Source: Butyrivibrio sp. (lineage in GTDB: Bacteria; Bacillota; Clostridia; Lachnospirales; Lachnospiraceae). Taken from it: DNA of 64,000 nucleotides. Location of the stretch: assembly GCF_017433805.1 (NCBI RefSeq), contig NZ_JAFRGN010000013.1, positions 62,001 to 126,000 of the forward strand, read 5' to 3'. The position numbers were made by a program, and so were the translations under genes. Within the stretch, counting starts at the first letter, position 1. Each line of letters opens with the position of its first letter. This document shows, one piece after another, positions 27,085 to 35,165 of the stretch. The notes beneath the pieces are model-generated. The model did no database searches. It worked only from the letters and a program-made list of their open reading frames with translations, and had not been told where the DNA came from.

Positions 27085-27510
27085 ATGACTAATGAAGAAA
27101 TAAGAAACCTCATAGAAAAAGCGCTGGATATGCGAAACTATTCATATACTCCATATTCACACTATAATGTTGGAGCTGCACTTCTTGCTGCTAATGGCAA
27201 GGTGTACACAGGCTGTAATATTGAAAATGCTTCATTTACTCCTACTAATTGTGCGGAGAGAACTGCATTTTTTAAGGCTGTAAGTGAGGGCGTTAAAGAG
27301 TTCAAGGCTATTGCTATCTGCGGTGGTGCAGAAGGAGCAGAAGTTCTTGATGATTGCAGTCCATGTGGTGTTTGCAGACAGGTAATGAGCGAATTCTGTA
27401 CAGATGACTTTACTGTTATCTGTGCTAAGTCTGTGGATGACTATACGGTATCTACACTTAGTGAGGTTTTGCCTTTCAGATTTGGACCTTCTAATTTAAT
27501 AAAATCATAA
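27085..27510 (+). CDS. cdd: Cytidine deaminase
   Basis: A 141-residue zinc enzyme that deaminates cytidine and deoxycytidine to uridine and deoxyuridine. The motifs are GCNIENASFTPTNCAER (catalytic cysteine and glutamate in the CAE triplet) and CSPCGVCRQ (two zinc cysteines), the homotetrameric short form. It closes the nucleoside cassette, so imported cytidine can feed uridine phosphorylase. No terminator is obvious after it; the rplS promoter follows directly. Confidence 0.95.
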   Translation: MTNEEIRNLIEKALDMRNYSYTPYSHYNVGAALLAANGKVYTGCNIENASFTPTNCAERTAFFKAVSEGVKEFKAIAICGGAEGAEVLDDCSPCGVCRQVMSEFCTDDFTVICAKSVDDYTVSTLSEVLPFRFGPSNLIKS

Positions 27511-27524
27511 AAACGATAATTGTA

Positions 27525-27554
27525 TTGACTTCTCCTTAGGGGGTGTGGTATAGT
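27525..27554 (+). promoter_or_regulatory. rplS promoter
   Basis: TTGACT (27525-27530), an 18-nt spacer and TATAGT (27549-27554). It separates rplS from the nucleoside cassette and implies a leader of about 90 nt. Confidence 0.75.
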
Positions 27555-27574
27555 ATAGTACGTTGTGACAATCA

Positions 27575-27632
27575 GACGGTCCTCTGCTGTAACATTAACC
27601 CAAATTACTATTTCGTTTACGGCAAGAACGTC
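27575..27632 (+). ncRNA. Candidate L19 leader (ribosomal protein autoregulation)
   Basis: Two nested helices are visible in the rplS leader: GACG (27575-27578) with CGTC (27629-27632), and GCTGTAA (27586-27592) with TTTACGGC (27616-27623, one G-T pair). They are separated by an asymmetric internal loop (GTCCTCT against AAGAA). L19 leaders are known in Firmicutes. The shape and position fit, but a covariance-model match was not tested. Confidence 0.5.
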
Positions 27633-27652
27633 CATAGAATAGGAGAAAAATT

Positions 27653-28003
27653 ATGAGTACAATTATCGCAGAGCTCGAGAAAGAGCAGCTGAACGCTAAT
27701 GCGCCTCAGTTCAACACAGGTGATACTGTAAGAGTACACGCTAAGATCAAGGAAGGAAACCGTGAAAGAGTTCAGGTTTTCGAGGGAACTGTTAAGAAGA
27801 TCCAGGGCGGTAGCAACCGTACAACTTTCACAGTAAGAAAAGAGTCTTACGGTGTTGGCGTTGAGAAGACATGGCCACTTCACTCACCTATCGTTGAGAA
27901 GGTAGAGGTTGTTAGAAGAGGTAAGGTAAGAAGAGCTAAGCTGAACTACCTTAAGGGACTTACAGGTAAGAAAGCTAAGGTTAAGGAACTTGTTACCAGA
28001 TAA
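27653..28003 (+). CDS. rplS: 50S ribosomal protein L19
   Basis: A 116-residue L19 with the conserved [15 protein letters not shown] and [15 protein letters not shown] segments and the basic C-terminus [15 protein letters not shown]. It sits at the 30S-50S interface. A promoter and a structured leader precede it and a terminator follows. In most relatives it directly follows trmD; here the nucleoside cassette lies between. Confidence 0.97.
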   Translation: MSTIIAELEKEQLNANAPQFNTGDTVRVHAKIKEGNRERVQVFEGTVKKIQGGSNRTTFTVRKESYGVGVEKTWPLHSPIVEKVEVVRRGKVRRAKLNYLKGLTGKKAKVKELVTR

Positions 28004-28013
28004 TTTGTTTGCT

Positions 28014-28050
28014 AGAGGCAGTTACTTTTTAGTAATTGCCTCTTTTTTTC
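28014..28050 (+). terminator. Terminator after rplS
   Basis: AGAGGCAGTTACT (28014-28026) pairs with AGTAATTGCCTCT (28031-28043, one G-T pair), followed by seven T residues. Confidence 0.85.
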
Positions 28051-28099
28051 TTTTCTAGGATAATTATTATAGACAAATAATTAAAAGGGAGCATTTCTA

Positions 28100-28696
28100 A
28101 TGCGTCGCAGAAAAAAGAATACTTTATCTTTCAGTCAGAAAAAGAAGATTATTACACCCAAGTTGATAAAGGAGATCTTTTCGTGGATCACTGTAACAAT
28201 ATTTGCTGTTTTGCTTGCAGCAGTATTTGTATTTTCTTTTGGCATGCAGGTCAAGGTTATCGGTGATTCTATGGAGCCATCTGCCTATAATGGACAGACG
28301 GTACTTGTAAACAGACTTATATTTAAGATTTTTGGACCATCCACAGGCGATATTGTTGTGTTTTTGCCTAATGGAAATGTTAACTCTCATTACTATGTGA
28401 AAAGAGTTGTAGCTGGGCCTGGAGACAAGATTCAGATAGTAGATGGTCTTTTGTATATAAACGGGGAAGTTCAAACGGAAGATCAGGATAAATATGATAA
28501 AATGGAAGATGCAGGGATTGCATCTAATGAGATTTCCCTTAAGAGTGGAGAATATTTTGTTTTGGGAGACAACAGAAATAGTAGTGAGGACTCCCGAAGC
28601 GCCAATATTGGAATTGTTTCTACCAATATGATGATTGGTAAAGCGTGGTTCAAGCTTGGACTTGAAGATCACGCAGGCGGTTTTATTTTGAATTAA
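28100..28696 (+). CDS. lepB: Type I signal peptidase (first copy)
   Basis: A 198-residue S26 signal peptidase with one N-terminal membrane segment (about 29-48). The catalytic pair is S57 in GDSMEP and K101 in YYVKRVVAGPGD; box E is VLGDNRNSSEDSR. It removes signal peptides outside the membrane. A second, shorter signal peptidase lies 1 kb downstream, on the other side of rbgA. The basic N-terminus MRRRKK is consistent with an N-in topology. Confidence 0.95.
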   Translation: MRRRKKNTLSFSQKKKIITPKLIKEIFSWITVTIFAVLLAAVFVFSFGMQVKVIGDSMEPSAYNGQTVLVNRLIFKIFGPSTGDIVVFLPNGNVNSHYYVKRVVAGPGDKIQIVDGLLYINGEVQTEDQDKYDKMEDAGIASNEISLKSGEYFVLGDNRNSSEDSRSANIGIVSTNMMIGKAWFKLGLEDHAGGFILN

Positions 28697-28711
28697 GAAA
28701 GTGGTGATTGG

Positions 28712-29593
28712 ATGAATTTTCAGTGGTATCCAGGTCATATGACCAAAGCTGTCAGAATGATGCAAGAGAATATCAAGCTTATAGATATTATTATTGAGCT
28801 TACAGATGCACGCATTCCAGCTGCTGGCAGAAATCCAGATATTGATGAACTTGGTAAGAATAAATACAGGCTGATCATTCTAAATAAGGCTGATCTGGCT
28901 GATCCACAGGTTACCAAAATGTGGAAGGAGTATTACCAGAAGAGTGGAGCTTTTGTTATGGAAATGAACTCCAAGACTGGTAATGAAGCTGGTAAGGTCA
29001 AGGATCTTATTACCAAGGCTTGTGCTGAGAAAATAGAGCGTGACAAGAAACGTGGAATCGTTGGAAGACCTATCAGAGCTATGGTTGCAGGTATTCCTAA
29101 TGTTGGTAAGTCCACATTTATAAATAAACTTGCTGGCAAAGCATCTGCCAAGACTGGTAATAAGCCTGGTGTTACTAAGGGTAAACAGTGGATTTCACTT
29201 GGCAAGAATATGCAGCTTCTTGATACTCCAGGTATCTTGTGGCCTAAGTTTGAGGATGAGGAGGTTGGACTTCACCTTGCGCTTATAGGTTCTATGAATG
29301 ATGAGAATCTTGATACTACAGAGCTTGCATGTGAACTTATCAAAATACTGAAAGAATCATATCCAAATGCGATAATAGAGAAGTATAATATAAGTGAGGA
29401 GCAGATTGCCGAGCTTTTAGAAGATCAGTATGCGACTCCTGCCAGTGCTGTATTATCTGCTATTGCTATTAATAGAAAATGCTTCAAACAGGGAGCACAG
29501 CCTGATATGGACAGAGCAGCAGCGCTTCTTTTGGATGATTTTAGAAATGGAAGACTTGGCAAGCTTTCTCTTGAACGTCCAACTAATGAATAA
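28712..29593 (+). CDS. rbgA: Ribosome biogenesis GTPase RbgA (YlqF)
   Basis: A 293-residue circularly permuted GTPase needed for late 50S assembly. The order is G4 (LNKADL), then G1 (GIPNVGKST) and G3 (DTPGI), which shows the permutation. The first residues, MNFQWYPGHMTKA, are the family hallmark. The C-terminal ANTAR-like helical domain follows. Placement after rplS and a lepB gene and before rnhB is conserved. Confidence 0.96.
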   Translation: MNFQWYPGHMTKAVRMMQENIKLIDIIIELTDARIPAAGRNPDIDELGKNKYRLIILNKADLADPQVTKMWKEYYQKSGAFVMEMNSKTGNEAGKVKDLITKACAEKIERDKKRGIVGRPIRAMVAGIPNVGKSTFINKLAGKASAKTGNKPGVTKGKQWISLGKNMQLLDTPGILWPKFEDEEVGLHLALIGSMNDENLDTTELACELIKILKESYPNAIIEKYNISEEQIAELLEDQYATPASAVLSAIAINRKCFKQGAQPDMDRAAALLLDDFRNGRLGKLSLERPTNE

Positions 29594-29630
29594 AACAAGT
29601 GCTTACGGGCACAGATAGGCTGGTTTTGAC

Positions 29631-30164
29631 ATGAAAAATGTACTTAAAGAAGTATTAAGCACAATTGTTTATCTTGGAATAGTATTCCTTCTTACATTTT
29701 TGTTTATTACTTTTGTTATGCAGAGAACAGAGGTTAGTGGTAATTCCATGAATCCAACTCTGATCGACCAGGATTCTCTTTTGATAGAGAAGGTAACTTA
29801 TAGATTTGGTGATGTAAAAAGATATGATATCATCGTTTTTCCATACAGATATGGAGAAGATGAGTACTTTATAAAGCGTGTTATAGGTCTTCCAGGTGAG
29901 ACAGTCAGAATTGATACAGAAGGTAATGTCTATATCAATGAACAGCTTCTTAAGGAAAACTATGGCGCAGAGGTTATTATTGATCCAGGTGTTGCCATAA
30001 ATGGCATCAAGCTGGGTACTGATGAATATTTTGTCATGGGAGATAACAGAAACCACAGTATGGACAGCAGAGATCCTTCTGTAGGTAATATTAAAAAGAA
30101 AGATATTTTAGGACATGCTTTCGTTAGGATTTACCCATTTGACAGTTTTGGGGGTATTAAGTAA
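29631..30164 (+). CDS. lepB: Type I signal peptidase (second copy)
   Basis: A 177-residue signal peptidase with one membrane segment (about 10-30), catalytic S39 (SGNSMNPT) and K82 (YFIKRVIGLPGE), and MGDNRNHSMDSR. It is distinct in sequence from the copy at 28100. The stop overlaps the rnhB start (TAATG), so it belongs to the rbgA-lepB-rnhB transcript. Two copies may differ in substrate choice. Confidence 0.94.
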   Translation: MKNVLKEVLSTIVYLGIVFLLTFLFITFVMQRTEVSGNSMNPTLIDQDSLLIEKVTYRFGDVKRYDIIVFPYRYGEDEYFIKRVIGLPGETVRIDTEGNVYINEQLLKENYGAEVIIDPGVAINGIKLGTDEYFVMGDNRNHSMDSRDPSVGNIKKKDILGHAFVRIYPFDSFGGIK

Positions 30165-30925
30165 TGGAGGCAATATCACAGATTAAAGAGACGTTGGGGA
30201 ACTCTCAAAGCGAGGATGCGCTTAAGCTTTTTATAGAGACATATAAGAGTGATGAGAGAGCAGGCGTTCAGAAGCTTGTAGAGAATGCCGGCAAGAAGCT
30301 GGATCTATTGTATAAAGAGATACAGCGAACCTGGGAAATGAAAAAGTACGAACGCGAAAACGCGGGACTGGGATTGTTGTGCGGGATTGATGAGGTAGGA
30401 AGAGGCCCTCTTGCAGGTCCTGTTTATGCTGCGGCCGTTATTCTTCCTGAAGATTCAGATATTCTTTATCTAAATGATTCCAAGAAATTATCCGAAAAAA
30501 AGAGGGAAGAGCTTTATGATGTCATCATGGAAAAGGCAGTTGCTGTAGGCATTGGATCGAACACCTGTGAGAGAATTGATGAGATCAATATTCTTCAGGC
30601 TACTTATGAAGCTATGACCAAGGCTGTTAACAGTCTTTCTGTTAAGCCGGGAGGTCTTTTGATTGATGCTGTACATATTCCTCAACTGGAGGAGTACAAG
30701 CAGATTTCAATCATAAAGGGAGACGCCAAGAGCGCTTCTATTGCAGCAGCAAGTATTATTGCCAAAGTTACAAGAGACAGGATAATGAAGGACTATGCCA
30801 AGGAGTATCCTGAGTATGGATTTGATTCCAATAAGGGATACGGAAGTGCAGATCACATAGCTGCACTCAAAAAGTATGGGCCATGTCCTATTCATCGCAG
30901 ATCTTTTATAGGTAATTTTGTATGA
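30164..30925 (+). CDS. rnhB: Ribonuclease HII
   Basis: A 253-residue RNase HII that removes misincorporated ribonucleotides and RNA primers. The catalytic start is GIDEVGRGPLAGP with D76 and E77; NDSKKLSEKKRE and the later DAVHIP segment complete the site. About 65 helical residues precede the catalytic domain, as in other Clostridia and Bacillus RnhB. It overlaps the neighbours at both ends. An RNase HI gene is also present at 62.9 kb. Confidence 0.95.
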   Translation: MEAISQIKETLGNSQSEDALKLFIETYKSDERAGVQKLVENAGKKLDLLYKEIQRTWEMKKYERENAGLGLLCGIDEVGRGPLAGPVYAAAVILPEDSDILYLNDSKKLSEKKREELYDVIMEKAVAVGIGSNTCERIDEINILQATYEAMTKAVNSLSVKPGGLLIDAVHIPQLEEYKQISIIKGDAKSASIAAASIIAKVTRDRIMKDYAKEYPEYGFDSNKGYGSADHIAALKKYGPCPIHRRSFIGNFV

Positions 30926-32718
30926 GTAATATTTCAGGCATAGCCGGATCTGGTAATAATATAATCATTGATGGAAGGGAGCAGACAAATGTTCCTTCCA
31001 AAGAAGCGCCCATAGAAGTCAAAAGTGGCACTACACTTACTGGTAAAGTTATGTCTATTACTGATACTGATGGCGAGAGAATAGCTAATATCGATCTGGG
31101 TAATGCTACGATCTCTGCCAAATTGTCAGAGGGAATGGGGCTTAAGGAAGGACAGATACTGAACTTTTCTGTCAGAGGAACCGGTCCTAATGGCATTACA
31201 ATCACTCCACTTCTGGAAAATACTTCAATCTATCAGAGCACAATGAAGGCCTTGACAGCAGCTGGCCTTGAAATAAATAATTCTTCACTTCAGATGGTAA
31301 AAGAGATGATGGAAGCAGGACTTCCTATCGATAAATCATCTCTTCTGGAAATGAGCAAAAATCTTAATACATATTCAGATACAAGTGTGTCAACGCTTGT
31401 TGAAATGAAGAGTCTTAATATTCCAATAAACGAAACAAATATAGAACAGTACAGTAATTACAAAAACTACGAGCATCAGGTGACCATGGAGATGACACAG
31501 ATCATGGACGAACTCCCCAAGGCCTTTGATTCCCTTATGCAAAATGGTAATACAAATGCTGCAATTAACCTCTATGGTGAGGTTTTGAAGGCGTTTGCTG
31601 AAGGCGGTGAAGTTCAGGCACAGCCTCAGACGCCGGGTGAAGTAGATATGCAGACACAGGCTCAACCACAGACCCAGGCAGACATGCAAACGGTAGCACA
31701 AGCTGAAACTCAGGTTGAAGGTAAGGCAGATGGTCAGATAGTAGGCCAGACAGGCGCTCAGATTGGAGTTGAAGGCGAGACTTTGGCTGCTGCCTCCAAA
31801 GATGGAACAATCATAGCTAATGCAGAGGATGGCCAGAAAATAATAGGCGAAGCGGATGGCAATAAGCTTCAGCAAGGCGAGCAGGGAGTTAAGCTATCTA
31901 CGAACTTTGTTAATAACCTGGAGAATATTGGTGTTTCAGAGAAAACTATACAGAATCTTTTGAAAGAAACATCTACTGGTGGCATGGATGCTCAAAAGGA
32001 ATTGTTCAAAGAACTGGCTAAGGCCTTTGAAAATGCTGATATGTCCAATCCTGTAGAAATGGCATCCTGGAAAAAGCTCTTTACATCTGAAGAGTATAAC
32101 AAGCTACAGAAGGATAACATTACAAATCAGTGGCTATTAAAGCCTCTTGATGTTGAGAAAAAAGAAAACATAGATAACCTGTATCAAAGGCTGGGAGTTC
32201 AGGCTAAGGCACTTGCAGAGTCTATCACCAATACTCTTGGCTCAGAATCCAAGCTTGCCCAGTCGGCTAACAATCTTAGCAATAATCTGGATTTTATGAA
32301 CCAGCTAAATCAGATGTTCCAATATGTTCAGCTTCCTCTTCAGATGGCTGGTCAGAATGCTAATGGGGATCTTTATGTATATAGGAACAAGAATAAAAGA
32401 ATGAGCGAGGATGGCTCTGTTAGCGCTATCCTTCATCTTGATATGGAAAGTCTTGGGCCTGTAGATGTTTATGTTAAGCTCAAAGACACCAGGGTAACTA
32501 CAAATTTCTATGTGGCTGATGATTCTGTGATTGATCTTTTGAATGACAACATACACATTCTTAATGAAAGGCTTGAGAAGCGTGGATACACTATGCAGGC
32601 TAATATGATGCTTCATTCTGATGCTGGCAAAGAGGGCGAGAATGATGCCGTAGATGAGCTATTGGCTGTGACCAGAACCCCTCTTTTGTCAACCACAGCC
32701 TTTGATGCGAGGGCGTAG
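30922..32718 (+). CDS. FliK-like flagellar hook-length-control-type protein
   Basis: A 598-residue protein with no signal peptide. The N-terminal third has a beta-rich segment (SGTTLTGKVMSITDTDG), the middle has a Gln/Thr-rich low-complexity region (about 235-275), and the C-terminal part (about 500-570; LHLDMESLGPVDVYVKLKDTRV) resembles the FliK C-terminal domain that interacts with FlhB. The next gene encodes an FlhB-tail-like protein. This pair corresponds in position to ylqG-ylqH of Bacillus. No other flagellar gene is in the window, so it may be an orphan module. The FliK call is by motif and context. Confidence 0.65.
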   Translation: MSNISGIAGSGNNIIIDGREQTNVPSKEAPIEVKSGTTLTGKVMSITDTDGERIANIDLGNATISAKLSEGMGLKEGQILNFSVRGTGPNGITITPLLENTSIYQSTMKALTAAGLEINNSSLQMVKEMMEAGLPIDKSSLLEMSKNLNTYSDTSVSTLVEMKSLNIPINETNIEQYSNYKNYEHQVTMEMTQIMDELPKAFDSLMQNGNTNAAINLYGEVLKAFAEGGEVQAQPQTPGEVDMQTQAQPQTQADMQTVAQAETQVEGKADGQIVGQTGAQIGVEGETLAAASKDGTIIANAEDGQKIIGEADGNKLQQGEQGVKLSTNFVNNLENIGVSEKTIQNLLKETSTGGMDAQKELFKELAKAFENADMSNPVEMASWKKLFTSEEYNKLQKDNITNQWLLKPLDVEKKENIDNLYQRLGVQAKALAESITNTLGSESKLAQSANNLSNNLDFMNQLNQMFQYVQLPLQMAGQNANGDLYVYRNKNKRMSEDGSVSAILHLDMESLGPVDVYVKLKDTRVTTNFYVADDSVIDLLNDNIHILNERLEKRGYTMQANMMLHSDAGKEGENDAVDELLAVTRTPLLSTTAFDARA

Positions 32719-32720
32719 TT

Positions 32721-33017
32721 ATGGCAGATCAGAACAAAAAAGACAAAATAAAAACTGCGGTAGCTCTTGGCTATGATCCTAATGAGGATGGCGCGCCTAA
32801 GGTAATTGCTTCTGGAAAAGGAGCGCTTGCTGAAAAGATCATTGAGCAGGCTAAGGATAATAAGATTCCTGTTCACGAGGATGATAAGCTTGCTGATACC
32901 TTGTCGAGACTGGAGATTGGGGAGATGATTCCTCCAGAGCTCTATGAGGTTGTGGCAGAAGTTCTTGTTTTTGTTGATGCTATGGATAAGATTAAGGCCA
33001 AAGAGAAAAAGAAATAA
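32721..33017 (+). CDS. FlhB/EscU C-terminal-domain-like protein (YlqH-like)
   Basis: A 98-residue soluble protein resembling the cytoplasmic tail of the flagellar export switch protein FlhB: AVALGYDPNEDGAPKVIASG, IPVHEDDKLADTL and LYEVVAEVLVFVDAM. The autocleavage motif NPTH of true FlhB is replaced by a YDPNEDGAP stretch, so it should not self-cleave. It starts 3 nt after the FliK-like gene, which fits the FliK-FlhB tail contact. Its function in this setting is unknown. Confidence 0.8.
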   Translation: MADQNKKDKIKTAVALGYDPNEDGAPKVIASGKGALAEKIIEQAKDNKIPVHEDDKLADTLSRLEIGEMIPPELYEVVAEVLVFVDAMDKIKAKEKKK

Positions 33018-33031
33018 AAACAATATTAGAC

Positions 33032-33070
33032 AAATGGATTTCTATGTGATATTATTCCATTTATGTTTTT
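33032..33070 (+). terminator. Weak terminator candidate before yraN
   Basis: AAATGGA (33032-33038) and TCCATTT (33056-33062) with a 17-nt loop, followed by ATGTTTTTT. The stem is A/T-rich, so this is tentative. Confidence 0.35.
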
Positions 33071-33091
33071 TATAGATAGGAATTAACATAG

Positions 33092-33457
33092 ATGAATAAA
33101 CGACAGGTGGGAGATTACTACGAGAATCTAGCCTGTACTCATCTTCGAAACCAGGGAGCCTGTATCGTTGATAGAAACTACAGGGCACTTAGGGGAGAGA
33201 TTGATATCATCGCCCGCGACGGCAGATATCTATGCTTTATCGAAGTGAAATACAGGAAAGATAACAGGTTCGGCGCCCCTGAAGGAGCCGTCACTATTTC
33301 TAAACAAAGACAGATCTGTAAGCTATCCAAGCTTTATCTTTATTCCAAGAATAAATCCATTGATGTTCCAATTAGATATGATGTTATTGCAATTACTGAT
33401 GATGACAATGTGCCCGTGATCAGATGGCATAAGAATGCGTTTGATTATGTGGGATAA
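33092..33457 (+). CDS. yraN: YraN-family nuclease-fold protein (UPF0102)
   Basis: A 121-residue protein of the YraN family with a Holliday-junction-resolvase-like, restriction-endonuclease fold. Motifs are GDYYENLACTHLRNQGA, LRGEIDIIARDG (E and D of a PD-ExK-type core) and FIEVKYRKDN (the ExK). The function is not established. It regularly follows rnhB, as here after the two FliK/FlhB-like genes. Confidence 0.93.
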   Translation: MNKRQVGDYYENLACTHLRNQGACIVDRNYRALRGEIDIIARDGRYLCFIEVKYRKDNRFGAPEGAVTISKQRQICKLSKLYLYSKNKSIDVPIRYDVIAITDDDNVPVIRWHKNAFDYVG

Positions 33458-33474
33458 ACCTGGAAAGAGGAATT

Positions 33475-34344
33475 ATGAACGATAAAATTCAAATTAAAAG
33501 AACTGGTGATAAAAGACAGCTTGAACTCAGAGAAACAAACGGAGTATATTACCTTGTTTTTCCAGAACTAGAAAAGCTGGGAGTTGTTGAGCACTTATTC
33601 AGTACAAGAATAGGCGGTGTAAGTAAGGGCTACTACAGCGAGATGAACCTTAGCTATACAAGAGGAGATGAAAAAGAAGCTGTAGATGAGAACTATATGA
33701 GAATATCTGAAGTTATGGGGCATGGACATAAGCTTGATGACTTTGTTTCAACCTTTCAGACTCATACAACAAACATAAGAGTTGTTACAGAAGATGACAG
33801 GGGAAAAGGCCCTCAAAGACCTAGAGATTACATGGATATTGATGGCCTTATCACAAATGTTCCAGGTATCATTCTGTCTACCTTCCATGCAGATTGTCCT
33901 CCTGTTTACTTTGTTGATCCTGTTCATAAGGCAATAGGTCTTTCACATTCAGGCTGGAAGGGAACAAAGGGCAAGATTTCCAAGAAGACTATAGAAGCTA
34001 TGGCTGATAATTATGGTACAAGAGCTGAAGACCTTGTCTGCGCTATAGGACCATCTATCTGCGGACCTTGCTACGAAATCGGAGAAGATGTGGCAAGTCA
34101 GTTTGCTGAGAGCTTTTCAAGGGATGAGCTCAATGAAAAAGGTATTCTTGTGCCTTACCCAAATGGTAAGTACAGATTATATCTTTGGAATGCGATCAAG
34201 CAGACATTACTAGATAGCGGTGTAAAAGAGGAAAATATTTTAGTTACAGATGTATGTACTAAATGTAATTCCGATATTTTGTTCTCTCATAGAGTTCACC
34301 ATGAAGAACGTGGTAATTTAGCGGCTTTTTTATGCTTAAAATAA
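33475..34344 (+). CDS. pgeF: Laccase-domain protein, peptidoglycan editing factor PgeF (YlmD)
   Basis: A 289-residue DUF152 protein. The metal-site motifs are FHADCPPVYF (H and C) and GLSHSGWKGT (H), with GPSICGPCYEIG nearby. Members act as purine nucleoside phosphorylase/adenosine deaminase in vitro and as a peptidoglycan precursor editing factor in E. coli. It lies 17 nt after yraN. The nucleoside activity would fit the other nucleoside genes in the window, but the physiological role is uncertain. Confidence 0.9.
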   Translation: MNDKIQIKRTGDKRQLELRETNGVYYLVFPELEKLGVVEHLFSTRIGGVSKGYYSEMNLSYTRGDEKEAVDENYMRISEVMGHGHKLDDFVSTFQTHTTNIRVVTEDDRGKGPQRPRDYMDIDGLITNVPGIILSTFHADCPPVYFVDPVHKAIGLSHSGWKGTKGKISKKTIEAMADNYGTRAEDLVCAIGPSICGPCYEIGEDVASQFAESFSRDELNEKGILVPYPNGKYRLYLWNAIKQTLLDSGVKEENILVTDVCTKCNSDILFSHRVHHEERGNLAAFLCLK

Positions 34345-34372
34345 ATGCAGTAAACGTATAAACGTTAATTTC

Positions 34373-34433
34373 TTAAGAAAACAGGTCAAAAAATTAAGAA
34401 ATTTCGATGGTAAATCTTAAGAATTTACTGATT
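34373..34433 (+). repeat. Three TTAAGAA repeats before the two-component system
   Basis: TTAAGAA occurs at 34373-34379, 34394-34400 and 34427-34433, that is 21 and 33 nt apart (about two and three helix turns). The first is within the palindrome TTCTTAAGAA. Two AAACGT copies lie just upstream. They look like response-regulator boxes for autoregulation. Confidence 0.45.
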
Positions 34434-34466
34434 TAATTAATATATTAGTTGTTAAAGGTGGAAGAA

Positions 34467-35162
34467 ATGGAAAATATTCTTGTATGTGATGATGATAAAC
34501 AGATAGTTGAAGCGATAGAGATATATCTTGAGGAAGAGGGCTTTAGAGTTTTTAAGGCATATGATGGGGTTGAAGCCCTGGAGATACTTCAGAAAGCCAG
34601 AATACAATTAGCGATAATAGATATCATGATGCCCAAAATGGATGGCATCAGACTTGTTAAAGAACTCAGAAGATTCAGTACTATTCCGGTTATCTTTTTA
34701 TCAGCTAAATCAGAAGATTCAGATAAGATATTTGGCCTTAATATAGGCGCGGATGATTATATTACTAAGCCATTTAATCCGCTAGAGCTTGTGGCGAGAG
34801 TTAAATCCAATCTTAGAAGATATACATCACTAGGTTCTGAAATAGTTAATGATAATATCTACACAGCTGGAGGCCTTGTAATAGACGATAGCTCCAGAGA
34901 GTGCTTTGTTTTTGGTGAGAATATCAAGCTTACACCTGTTGAATATAATATCTTATCTTTCCTTGTTAAGAACAAAGGCAAGGTATATTCAATAGAGAAG
35001 ATATATGAGCAGATATGGCATGAAACGGTAGAAGGCAGAGCGGATAACACTATCGCAGTTCATATCAGACATATCAGGGAAAAGATAGAAATAAATCCCA
35101 AGGATCCCAAGTTCCTTAAGGTTGTCTGGGGAGTTGGCTACAAGATTGAAGATGAGGTTTAA
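34467..35162 (+). CDS. OmpR/PhoB-family response regulator
   Basis: A 231-residue two-domain regulator. The receiver has acidic D8-D10, the phosphoacceptor D52 (IIDIMMP) and K101 (ITKPF). A C-terminal winged helix binds DNA (about 135-230; LTPVEYNILSFLVKNKG and ADNTIAVHIRHIREKI). It resembles the VanR-like subgroup. The ATG at 34467 is preferred to an upstream TTG because it follows GGTGG. The kinase gene starts 3 nt after its stop. Repeats upstream suggest autoregulation. Confidence 0.95.
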   Translation: MENILVCDDDKQIVEAIEIYLEEEGFRVFKAYDGVEALEILQKARIQLAIIDIMMPKMDGIRLVKELRRFSTIPVIFLSAKSEDSDKIFGLNIGADDYITKPFNPLELVARVKSNLRRYTSLGSEIVNDNIYTAGGLVIDDSSRECFVFGENIKLTPVEYNILSFLVKNKGKVYSIEKIYEQIWHETVEGRADNTIAVHIRHIREKIEINPKDPKFLKVVWGVGYKIEDEV

Positions 35163-35165
35163 AAA

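Noticed and set aside
30922-33017. Part of a flagellar operon
   Set aside because: No other flagellar gene is present in 64 kb, and the position matches the ylqG-ylqH pair of Bacillus.
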